The notes beneath the pieces are model-generated. The model did no database searches. It was given only the letters and a program-made list of their open reading frames with translations, and was not told the origin of the DNA. This document shows, one piece after another, positions 7,421-13,306 of a stretch of DNA of 16,511 bases (position 1 is its first letter; every line of letters begins with the position of its first letter). The position numbers and the translations under genes were made by a program. This DNA is from an uncultured Armatimonadota bacterium (GTDB lineage: Bacteria > Armatimonadota > UBA5829 > DTJY01): positions 1 through 16,511 of the forward strand of contig CALNCU010000002.1 in assembly GCA_937875395.1 (NCBI GenBank), read 5' to 3'.

Positions 7421-7494
7421 CTCCTTCGGGGTAAAAAACTATACAAAATAATACGCGGGCAGACACACCTCTGCCCATCTCTTTCCCGAAGGAG
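7421..7494 (+). promoter_or_regulatory. Structured leader sequestering the SD of the three-BON gene
   Basis: CTCCTTCGGG (7421-7430) is an exact reverse complement of CCCGAAGGAG (7485-7494). The 3' arm carries most of the GAAGGAGG SD of the gene starting at 7504. Within the 54-nt loop GGGCAG (7457-7462) pairs with CTGCCC (7471-7476) around 8 nt. The layout copies the leader at 1753-1817: an outer 10-bp helix on the SD plus an inner hairpin, again in front of a BON gene. The sequences themselves differ. The element fills most of the 122-nt gap after lon; no clear promoter or lon terminator was found there. Confidence 0.55.
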
Positions 7495-7503
7495 GCCTGT
7501 GCC

Positions 7504-8163
7504 ATGAGATGCAAATCAGATGAAGAAATCCTTGGAGCCATACGCAACGCCTGGTCGCTAAACCCGGCCGTCCATGAGAGTAATTTGCGCGTGGATGTTA
7601 TAAACGGCTATGCGCGGCTCACAGGAGTAGTGGGCAACATGGCAGAAAAACTTGCAGCAGCAAATGATGCATTCGGCACAGAAGGCGTTCTGGGCGTAGA
7701 GAACAGACTAGTGATAAGCGCAGACAAAGAACTCTCCGACCTTGAAATAGAGCGCGCCGCAAGTGACCTTCTGGAACAAAACGGCCTGGCATACATTGGA
7801 GCGCGCGTAGAGGCAGGAAACGTCTTTCTGCAGGGAGTTGTAGAGAGCCTGGCTATTGGAAGGCAGGCTGTGCAACTGGCGGAATCCGTAAAAGGCGTAC
7901 GCGGCATATACAGCGAACTCTCCATAGCAGCCGGAGAACCGGTGGATGACATAAAGCTGGCAAACAATGTTACAGAGGCCCTGTCCTTAAACCCTTCACT
8001 AAGCTTTACAGACCTCAGGGTATGTGCCAGCGAGGGCACCGTAGAAATCTCCGGCGGGCTTAGAAATGAAGGGCAACAAAAAACTGGCGCAGAGACGGCA
8101 ATGGCTGTTCCGGGAGTTCAAAAGCTTCAAAACTGCACAGAGATAAGAAGAGCGGCCGCCTGA
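7504..8163 (+). CDS. Three-BON-domain protein (219 residues)
   Basis: Three tandem BON repeats fill the protein, at about residues 5-73, 76-142 and 146-214. Each has an amphipathic helix, a beta pair with V-x-V/L...G-x-V (NGYARLTGVV, AGNVFLQGVV, EGTVEISGGL) and a closing helix with a G-V/GVR turn. There is no signal peptide or membrane segment, so it should be cytosolic, unlike OsmY-type BON proteins of Gram-negatives. A strong GAAGGAGG SD supports the ATG start. It closes the cluster that opens with the single-BON protein, and lon lies just upstream. A stress-linked scaffold or surface-binding role is an inference; no enzymatic motif is present. Confidence 0.85.
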   Translation: MRCKSDEEILGAIRNAWSLNPAVHESNLRVDVINGYARLTGVVGNMAEKLAAANDAFGTEGVLGVENRLVISADKELSDLEIERAASDLLEQNGLAYIGARVEAGNVFLQGVVESLAIGRQAVQLAESVKGVRGIYSELSIAAGEPVDDIKLANNVTEALSLNPSLSFTDLRVCASEGTVEISGGLRNEGQQKTGAETAMAVPGVQKLQNCTEIRRAAA

Positions 8164-8231
8164 TACATCAGGGCCGGCACACGGCAACCGGAATCAATCC
8201 TTATAAAAGCCGCTCTCTCCTCTGCCATCTC

Positions 8232-8261
8232 TTGCAAAAACCCGGCGGATTTTGCTATACT
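8232..8261 (+). promoter_or_regulatory. Candidate sigma-A promoter of the aspartate kinase gene
   Basis: TTGCAA (8232-8237) and TATACT (8256-8261) are separated by 18 nt, the latter running into a second TATAAT (8261-8266). A leader of about 120 nt follows before the GTG start. It is too short for a lysine riboswitch and none of that element's motifs is seen. Confidence 0.5.
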
Positions 8262-8390
8262 ATAATAGTAATCTAAGCCGCATTGTTAGCAATTTTTAAT
8301 CTTACAGCAAAGGCATTTAAACCGGCGGCAAACATACAGGCCAAACATTTTTATGTATTCCGCCAGCATGAAGAAAGGACTGTAGGCAAA

Positions 8391-9614
8391 GTGATTGTCG
8401 TTCAAAAATACGGTGGCAGTTCTGTAGCCAATACAGATAAAATCCTAAGCGTAGCCAAAAGAGTAAAAAAAGCTGCAGAAAATGCAAAGGTTGTGGTAGT
8501 AGTCTCTGCCATGGGAGATACCACTGATGATCTTCTCACCATGGCAAAGGCCCTGTGCAAATATCCAAACGGGCGAGAGATGGATAAACTTCTAGCCACC
8601 GGTGAACAGGCCAGCAGCGCCCTCCTCACCATGGCCCTGCACGAGCTGGGCCAGCCGGCAATCTCCCTCACCGGAGGCCAGGCAGGGATTATAACAGAAA
8701 ACAAGCCCGGAAACGCCCGGATTCAATCTGTAGACCCCCAGCACATAAAAGAAGAATTAAACGGCGGAAACGTAGTAGTAATAGCAGGATTCCAGGGCAT
8801 AACAGACAACGTCACCTGGGCGGATATAACCACACTGGGCCGCGGAGGCTCGGACACAACGGCAGTGGCGCTTGCCGCAGCCCTCTCCGCAGATAAATGC
8901 GAGATATATACAGATGTAGACGGTGTATTTACGGCAGACCCAAGATTAGTGCCCGCCGCCCGCAAACTCTCCAGTATCTCCTACGAAGAGATGCTGGAGA
9001 TGGCCGACCTGGGCGCCAGCGTAATGCACTCAAGGGCCGTTGAACTGGCAGAAATTCACGGCGTTAATATTACGGTAGCACACAGCGTAAGGGAGGTTCC
9101 TGGAACCATGATAACACGGGAAGATCAGAACATGGAGGTCAAAAATTCCGTAAGGGGCATAGCCCATGATACGGATGTAGCCAAAATCACCGTAACCTCC
9201 GTGCCGGACCAGCCGGGCATAGCATACAAAATATTCCACGCGCTTGCAAAAAACGGCATAAGCGTAGATGTAATAGTCCAGAATATAAGCCTTGAGGGAG
9301 TAGTAGACCTCTCCTTCACAGTAAACCTTTCAGACCTTGCAAGAGCGCAAGCAGTACTTGCCCCGGTTATAAAAGAGATAGGCGCCCGCAACATCACAAG
9401 CTCATCAAACCTTGCAAAGGTATCCATAGTGGGCACGGCCATAAGCAGCCGTCCGGGATATGCCGACAAAATGTTCGGCGCGCTTGCAGATGCGGGCATT
9501 AACATAGCCTCAATCACAACAAGCGAAATCAGAATTACATGCCTTATAGACAAAGCGAACGTGCAAAAAGCCGTTCAGGCGCTGCACGCCGCCTTTGAGC
9601 TTGAAAAAGCGTAA
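8391..9614 (+). CDS. lysC: Aspartate kinase, class II (lysine/threonine/methionine pathway)
   Basis: The enzyme phosphorylates L-aspartate, the first step to lysine, threonine, methionine and, through dipicolinate, spore or wall precursors. With the GTG start at 8391 the protein is 407 residues, the usual class II length; the open frame extends 36 codons further upstream without family similarity. Visible motifs are KYGGSS (6-11), GRGGSDTT (150-157) and TDVDGVFTADPR (nucleotide and aspartate site), then two ACT domains in the last 150 residues (VPDQPGIAYKIFHAL and VSIVGTAISSRPGYADKMF) for amino-acid feedback. The SD is GAAAGGA, 11 nt before GTG, somewhat long. The gene has its own promoter and stands apart from the BON gene before it. 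Which amino acid inhibits it is not visible. Confidence 0.95.
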   Translation: MIVVQKYGGSSVANTDKILSVAKRVKKAAENAKVVVVVSAMGDTTDDLLTMAKALCKYPNGREMDKLLATGEQASSALLTMALHELGQPAISLTGGQAGIITENKPGNARIQSVDPQHIKEELNGGNVVVIAGFQGITDNVTWADITTLGRGGSDTTAVALAAALSADKCEIYTDVDGVFTADPRLVPAARKLSSISYEEMLEMADLGASVMHSRAVELAEIHGVNITVAHSVREVPGTMITREDQNMEVKNSVRGIAHDTDVAKITVTSVPDQPGIAYKIFHALAKNGISVDVIVQNISLEGVVDLSFTVNLSDLARAQAVLAPVIKEIGARNITSSSNLAKVSIVGTAISSRPGYADKMFGALADAGINIASITTSEIRITCLIDKANVQKAVQALHAAFELEKA

Positions 9615-9642
9615 AAATTCTATTGGATATACGGTAGAATTT
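9615..9642 (+). repeat. Perfect 8-bp inverted repeat overlapping the rpsF -35 box
   Basis: AAATTCTA (9615-9622) and TAGAATTT (9635-9642) are exact reverse complements separated by 12 nt. The repeat begins at the last base of the lysC stop codon and its right arm shares two bases with the TTGCAT -35 hexamer of the rpsF promoter. There is no U-tract after it, so a protein operator or a weak end-of-lysC structure are both possible. Confidence 0.4.
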
Positions 9643-9669
9643 GCATTGCTTTCTTCAACATGCTATAAT
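9641..9669 (+). promoter_or_regulatory. Sigma-A promoter of the rpsF-ssb-rpsR operon
   Basis: TTGCAT (9641-9646) and a perfect TATAAT (9664-9669) are spaced by the ideal 17 nt. Transcription from about 9676 would give a leader of about 120 nt rich in hairpins before rpsF, as expected for an autoregulated ribosomal protein operon. Confidence 0.75.
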
Positions 9670-9694
9670 TCAACGTTGCCATAAAGGCACAACA

Positions 9695-9789
9695 GGCCCC
9701 GCGCTCGTGGGGCCAGCGCCGGTACCTGCAAAGCTGCCGGCGTCCTTCCTGCTCCGGTGTATACTGGAGCCGATTAGTCCGAGGGGAGG
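9695..9789 (+). ncRNA. Structured rpsF leader with candidate S6:S18 autoregulatory motif
   Basis: Three hairpins follow one another: GGCCCC/GGGGCC (9695-9700 with 9709-9714), CGCCGG/CCGGCG (9717-9722 with 9737-9742), and GCTCCGG/CTGGAGC (9751-9757 with 9764-9770, one G-U). The last is followed by CGATTAGTCCGAGG running into the GGGGAGG SD. In many bacteria a leader hairpin with a CCG element near the rpsF SD binds the S6:S18 complex and represses the operon; position and sequence fit that motif. The exact Rfam match was not tested. The first two hairpins have no assigned role. Confidence 0.55.
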
Positions 9790-9797
9790 TGACACTC

Positions 9798-10091
9798 ATG
9801 GTTAGACCCTACGAGGCCCTGTACATTGTAAACCCCAATCTCTCAGATGAAGAGGTTGAGGCAATTATAGAAAAGTACAAAGCAGCTATAGAAGCACAGG
9901 GCGCCGAAGTAGAAAGCGCCAGCCAGTGGGAGAAGCGCCGTCTAGCCTATGAAGTAAAGGGGCAGACGGAAGGAACCTATGTCCTTATGAACTTCAAGGC
10001 CACAGCCGAAGCAGCTTCAGAGCTGGACAGGCTATTTCGCATAGCCGATGATGTACTGCGCCACATTATAGTTCGCACTGACGAAAAGTAA
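9798..10091 (+). CDS. rpsF: 30S ribosomal protein bS6
   Basis: A 97-residue ferredoxin-like-fold ribosomal protein of the 30S platform, which pairs with bS18 on 16S rRNA. The sequence begins MVRPYEALYIVNPNLSDEEV and contains WEKRRLAYEVKGQTEGTYV, both standard bS6 blocks. The final ATG at 9798 is preferred over the in-frame GTG at 9789, which is part of the GGGGAGGTG SD. It is the first gene of the rpsF-ssb-rpsR operon and is likely repressed by the S6:S18 complex through the leader. Confidence 0.97.
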   Translation: MVRPYEALYIVNPNLSDEEVEAIIEKYKAAIEAQGAEVESASQWEKRRLAYEVKGQTEGTYVLMNFKATAEAASELDRLFRIADDVLRHIIVRTDEK

Positions 10092-10098
10092 AGACTGA

Positions 10099-10145
10099 GT
10101 TGCATGAGTAAAAATAGATTATTGAGTATTGGCTAGTGATGCAAC
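10099..10145 (+). repeat. 7-bp inverted repeat upstream of ssb
   Basis: GTTGCAT (10099-10105) and ATGCAAC (10139-10145) pair perfectly across a 33-nt AT-rich loop, ending 5 nt before the GAAGGAGG SD of ssb. It could shape ssb translation or mRNA processing between rpsF and ssb. A 7-bp stem with a 33-nt loop may also be chance. Confidence 0.3.
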
Positions 10146-10166
10146 CCTTGGAAGGAGGATTTCTAA

Positions 10167-10586
10167 ATGCTAAACAGAGTGGTGTTAATTGGCAGGCTGG
10201 CTAACGATCCTGAATTAAAGTATACCCCAAGCGGAATAGCTGTTTCTACGTTTACACTTGCTGTAAACCGCATGCCTAATGCGCAAGGGGAACGTGAAGC
10301 AGACTTTATACCCATTGTGGCATGGCGCCAGCAGGCCGAATTTGCGGCAAACTACCTTACAAAAGGCAGGCTTGTTGCAGTAGACGGCAAGCTACAGATA
10401 CGTTCCTGGGTAGCCCAGGACGGCACACGCCGCAAGAACGCTGAAGTTATTGCTGACAATCTTAGATCGCTTGACAGGCCGAAAGAACACACGGATGCTT
10501 CCCGCGCAGGAGCCGTATCTGAAGAGGCCCCTGCCCCTGCGGCAGAGCCGGCCGGCGATTTTGAAGACCCCTTCGCTGAAGAGTAG
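10167..10586 (+). CDS. ssb: Single-stranded DNA-binding protein
   Basis: The protein coats ssDNA during replication, repair and recombination and recruits partners through its acidic tail. The 139-residue chain has an OB-fold (1 to about 104; MLNRVVLIGRLANDPELKY, FIPIVAWRQQAE, YLTKGRLVAVDGKLQ) and an Ala/Pro/Glu-rich linker. The end is DFEDPFAEE: the usual tip finishes in ...DDIPF with a terminal Phe, whereas here PF is followed by AEE. A strong GAAGGAGG SD lies 8 nt before ATG. Its place between rpsF and rpsR is the standard bacterial order and supports the assignment. Confidence 0.96.
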   Translation: MLNRVVLIGRLANDPELKYTPSGIAVSTFTLAVNRMPNAQGEREADFIPIVAWRQQAEFAANYLTKGRLVAVDGKLQIRSWVAQDGTRRKNAEVIADNLRSLDRPKEHTDASRAGAVSEEAPAPAAEPAGDFEDPFAEE

Positions 10587-10598
10587 CGCATCATTGGT

Positions 10599-10619
10599 TC
10601 AATGCATAGTTTGCATTGA
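10599..10619 (+). promoter_or_regulatory. Hairpin touching the rpsR ribosome binding site
   Basis: TCAATGCA (10599-10606) and TGCATTGA (10612-10619) form a perfect 8-bp stem with loop TAGTT. The last two stem bases are also the first two of the GAGGAGG SD of rpsR (10618-10624), so the hairpin could dampen or position ribosome loading on rpsR. It has no U-tract and is not a terminator. Confidence 0.5.
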
Positions 10620-10633
10620 GGAGGTTATAACCT

Positions 10634-10909
10634 ATGCAGCAGAGAAGACCCGGCGGCGGCAGACCAGGCGGCAGGCCCGGCGGCGCAGGCAGGTTTAGAA
10701 GGCCGCGGCGTAAAGTCTGCGGATTTTGTGTAGACAAAATAGAGACTGTAGATTACAAGAACGCCAGCAAGCTGCGCAGATACGTTACGGATAGAGGCAA
10801 GATTCTCCCCAGGAGAACAACAGGCACCTGTGCATCTCACCAGAGAATCCTTACACGCGCCATCAAGCGTGCAAGAGAGATTGCGCTCCTTCCGTTCACT
10901 GCAGAGTAA
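10634..10909 (+). CDS. rpsR: 30S ribosomal protein bS18
   Basis: This 91-residue protein of the 30S platform partners bS6. The core (KIETVDYKNASKLRRYVTDR, RTTGTCASHQRILTRAIKRAR) is diagnostic. The N-terminal 26 residues are a basic Gly/Pro/Arg-rich extension. CGFC at 29-32, the later Cys in TGTCASH and its neighbouring His could bind zinc, the C+ form of S18. A GAGGAGG SD lies 9 nt before ATG. It is the last gene of the operon, followed by a strong terminator. Confidence 0.97.
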   Translation: MQQRRPGGGRPGGRPGGAGRFRRPRRKVCGFCVDKIETVDYKNASKLRRYVTDRGKILPRRTTGTCASHQRILTRAIKRAREIALLPFTAE

Positions 10910-10933
10910 GACTGGCATCAGTCAAGATATAGC

Positions 10934-10969
10934 AAAAAGGGCATGGATTATAAAATCCGTGCCCTTTTT
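10934..10969. terminator. Bidirectional intrinsic terminator between rpsR and rlmN
   Basis: GGGCATGGAT (10939-10948) pairs with ATCCGTGCCC (10955-10964), one G-U, loop TATAAA. It is flanked by AAAAA before and TTTTT after, so each strand has a U-tract. It ends the rpsF-ssb-rpsR transcript from the left and the rlmN transcript from the right, as expected between convergent genes. Confidence 0.92.
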
Positions 10970-11025
10970 ATTTATACCCTCATCTTCGTTCACAAACCCC
11001 TTCAGCCATAGATGGAAGCAAGAGT

Positions 11026-12051
11026 TTATTCTGCGGCCCGCCTTCTAAGCTGTCCGCAGGCGGCGGATACAGAACGCCCGCGCTCTGCTCGCTGGCTTAC
11101 CGTTATCCCCCGCTCCTCAAGCACTCTTCTAAACTTTCTTACGGCAGCATCTGAAGACCTTTTAAAATCCAACCCCGGCACAGCATTGTACGGAATAAGA
11201 TTTACTGCAGCAAGCACTCCCCTAAGAAGCAATGCAAGCTCTGCCGCATGGGAGGGGGAATCGTTCACGCCCTGAATTAAGATATACTCAAAGGTAACCC
11301 TTCTGCCGGTTGTATTTGCATAATCCCGGCAGGCGCTGATAAGCTTATCAAGCGGATACCTTCTGGCCAGCGGAATCAATTCTCTTCTAAGGGAATCGCT
11401 TGGGGCATGCAGAGAGACGGCAAGGGTAAGCTGCAGATGTTCTTTGGCAAGGCGTTCTATACCGGGGGTAATGCCCACCGTGGAGATGGTAATGTGACGC
11501 ATGGCTATTCCCATCTCACCGTTAAGAATCTTCACCGCAGCCATCACGGAATCATAGTTTAAGAGCGGCTCCCCCATCCCCATAAATACCACATGGCTTA
11601 TACGCCTTGGAATCTCCCGCTGAAGGGTGAGCACCTCATCTAATATCTCGCCGGACTTAAGGTTTCTGCAAAACCCGCCCATCCCGGTGGCGCAAAATGC
11701 ACATGCGGCCGCACAACCCACCTGGGAGGAGACGCACACGGAGACGCGGTCTTCATACGGAAGAAGCACCGCCTCTATCCGCTGCCCATCCTCAAGCTCA
11801 AGAAGGAGCTTTGTGGTTCCATCGGCAGATTTACTGCTGCCCGCCACCCTGGAACGGTAGAGGCGCGCAGAGGATTCCAGACGTTCCCTGAACGCTGCCG
11901 GAAGGTTCGCCATCTCTTGAATTGAGGATACATTGCGTTTATATATCCAATCAGCAATCTGCCTGCCCCGGTAACCCGGCTGCCCAAGGGATTCGGCCAA
12001 TGCTGTAAGTTCCAGCATGGTCATGCCCAGCAGGTGGTGTAAATCTTTCAT
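11026..12051 (-). CDS. rlmN: 23S rRNA (adenine-C2)-methyltransferase RlmN (radical SAM)
   Basis: The enzyme methylates C2 of A2503 in 23S rRNA (and A37 of some tRNAs) by a radical SAM, ping-pong mechanism. The 341-residue protein has the [4Fe-4S]-SAM motif CAAACAFC (C113, C117, C120), CVSSQVGC with C106 matching the resolving Cys (C118 of the E. coli enzyme), and SAACGQL near the end with C332 as the methyl-carrying Cys. The N-terminal HLLGMTMLEL...YRGRQIADWIY block is typical. It starts 7 nt after the stop of the DUF3006 gene and has no strong SD of its own, which suggests coupling to it. I separate it from Cfr by the Bacillota RlmN-like context; that choice is likely but not proven. Confidence 0.93.
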   Translation of the reverse strand: MKDLHHLLGMTMLELTALAESLGQPGYRGRQIADWIYKRNVSSIQEMANLPAAFRERLESSARLYRSRVAGSSKSADGTTKLLLELEDGQRIEAVLLPYEDRVSVCVSSQVGCAAACAFCATGMGGFCRNLKSGEILDEVLTLQREIPRRISHVVFMGMGEPLLNYDSVMAAVKILNGEMGIAMRHITISTVGITPGIERLAKEHLQLTLAVSLHAPSDSLRRELIPLARRYPLDKLISACRDYANTTGRRVTFEYILIQGVNDSPSHAAELALLLRGVLAAVNLIPYNAVPGLDFKRSSDAAVRKFRRVLEERGITVSQRAERGRSVSAACGQLRRRAAE

Positions 12052-12058
12052 AAACAGT

Positions 12059-12301
12059 CTATGCCTTTTTTATTCTTTTTTCACCATGGGTCAGATGGGT
12101 AATAAGGGAGCATACATCTTTATGAGCCTTTGCAGTCAACTCCGGTTCCAGCTTAAGAATAGCCGTAATCACAGAGCCCTCACCGGCGCCTTCCGGCAGA
12201 TATTTTTTGGGGATTATCACCTCATGCGTATTCTTGCATAAAAGAAGAACCGCCATCTCCCCTTCCAGCCGATCCACAAATATCTGAAACGATTTGTTCA
12301 T
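12059..12301 (-). CDS. DUF3006 family protein (80 residues)
   Basis: A small soluble protein whose start (FQIFVDRLEGEMAVLLL, then VIIPKKYLPEGAGEGSVI) fits the DUF3006 pattern of a beta-barrel-like domain with DRxEGxxAVL and LPxGAxEGxV. No function is established for the family. It is commonly found beside ComEC-like MBL hydrolases, as here. Its ATG overlaps the MBL stop by ATGA, so the two are translationally coupled and may act together. The last 20 residues are basic (HGEKRIKKA). Confidence 0.75.
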   Translation of the reverse strand: MNKSFQIFVDRLEGEMAVLLLCKNTHEVIIPKKYLPEGAGEGSVITAILKLEPELTAKAHKDVCSLITHLTHGEKRIKKA

Positions 12302-13158
12302 TTTGCTGTCTCCACAATTATCTTATGTCCATCTGTTTTAAATACAACGGCGCCAACCCGGTCTGTCCTTAGTAATTGTGCACCGGTGGCATTGATACGT
12401 CTAAGCGCAGGGCCTGCCGGACATCCGCAGGAATTATTAATTCCGGCAGATATAACCGCATACTCCGGCTGCACGCACTGCAAAAACTCGTTAGAAGTGC
12501 TATAGCCAGAGCCGTGGCGCGCAACTTTTAGGATAGTGCTTCTAATCTCTCCGTTATCTGCAAGCAATCCGCCCTCTGCTTCAAAACCTATGTCGCCCAA
12601 AAGAAGAATGCTCACATCCTTATATACAACACGCAGAACAGTAGACAAATCATCCGCGCCGCCGGCATATTTATCAGACGGCCAGAGTATCCGGCCCGTG
12701 ACATCCCTGCCCAGATAGACCTTGCCGTCCTGCTTTGCAATGCGGCGTCTGATTCTTCTATCCTCTATAAGCTTATGCACCCGCTTGTAGAGGATATCTG
12801 ATTCAGGGTTATCTGCAAGTAGAACGGAAGCTACGCCAAAGGTGGAGAGCACCCCGGGCAACCCGCCAATATGGCCTGAATGGGCATGGGATATAATAAT
12901 CAGGTCTATATGTTTTACACCTTGCGCGGCAAGATACTTTAAAACATAGCCGGAACTCTGCGGGCTGCCTGCATCTACCAGCACATTGCGCCCATCCGGT
13001 GTCTGTATAAGTATGCAATCCCCCTGCCCAACATCCAGCACGTGAACCTTCATAAACCCATCAGGCCGGGTGTTATAGTTCACCGGGTGCAGGGTCACAA
13101 TCCTTATCATAAGGAATGCAAACAGCATAATGACGATGATAAAGAAACTACGCTTCAT
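12298..13158 (-). CDS. Membrane-anchored MBL-fold protein, ComEC C-terminal-like, with degenerate metal site
   Basis: The 286-residue product has one N-terminal hydrophobic segment (about residues 4-22) and then a metallo-beta-lactamase fold resembling the hydrolase domain of ComEC/Rec2: VLDVGQGDCILIQTPDGRNVLVDAG, IIISHAHSGHIGG, LLLGDIG. Three family positions deviate: HxHxDH reads H91-A-H93-S-G95-H96 (Asp to Gly), HHGS reads R214-H215-GS, and the YGHP motif reads CGCP. The metal site may therefore be altered or lost. I chose ATG 13158 (GGTGG 8 nt upstream); an in-frame TTG at 13179 with AGGA is the alternative, adding 7 residues. It is the first recognised gene of an operon with DUF3006 and rlmN. 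The substrate is unknown. Confidence 0.85.
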   Translation of the reverse strand: MKRSFFIIVIMLFAFLMIRIVTLHPVNYNTRPDGFMKVHVLDVGQGDCILIQTPDGRNVLVDAGSPQSSGYVLKYLAAQGVKHIDLIIISHAHSGHIGGLPGVLSTFGVASVLLADNPESDILYKRVHKLIEDRRIRRRIAKQDGKVYLGRDVTGRILWPSDKYAGGADDLSTVLRVVYKDVSILLLGDIGFEAEGGLLADNGEIRSTILKVARHGSGYSTSNEFLQCVQPEYAVISAGINNSCGCPAGPALRRINATGAQLLRTDRVGAVVFKTDGHKIIVETAK

Positions 13159-13229
13159 TCCCCAATCCACCGGAGACAAAATTCTTGTCCTATAAGTCTG
13201 ACTTCAACATCCTTTATGATCTTTCCTCC
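13155..13229 (-). other. Orphan Shine-Dalgarno and possible ATA-initiated 20-codon leader ORF
   Basis: On the minus strand GGAGG (13229-13225) has no ATG, GTG or TTG at normal spacing. Seven bases after it is ATA (13217-13215), which opens 20 codons ending in TGA that overlaps the MBL start as ATGA. Alternatively the ATG at 13210 gives a 6-codon peptide (MLKSDL). An upstream coupling peptide for the MBL gene is possible, but ATA starts are very rare, so this is speculative. Confidence 0.2.
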
Positions 13230-13306
13230 AAAGAACCGGTTTTAAATACATTTATGTGTATATAACATAGAGAAGGATAATTTATAACAGCCGTTGAATC
13301 TGGTAT

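Noticed and set aside
8149..8216. 8-bp inverted repeat AGAGCGGC/GCCGCTCT spanning the end of the three-BON gene
   Set aside because: The arms are 52 nt apart, one lies inside the coding region, there is no U-tract and no SD is covered. It may be part of an end-of-gene fold but could be chance.
8262..8390. Lysine riboswitch before aspartate kinase
   Set aside because: The leader is only about 120 nt and lacks the conserved lysine aptamer motifs.
13042..13245. 67-codon plus-strand frame across the start of the MBL gene
   Set aside because: It overlaps the MBL gene antisense, has no SD and shows no family.
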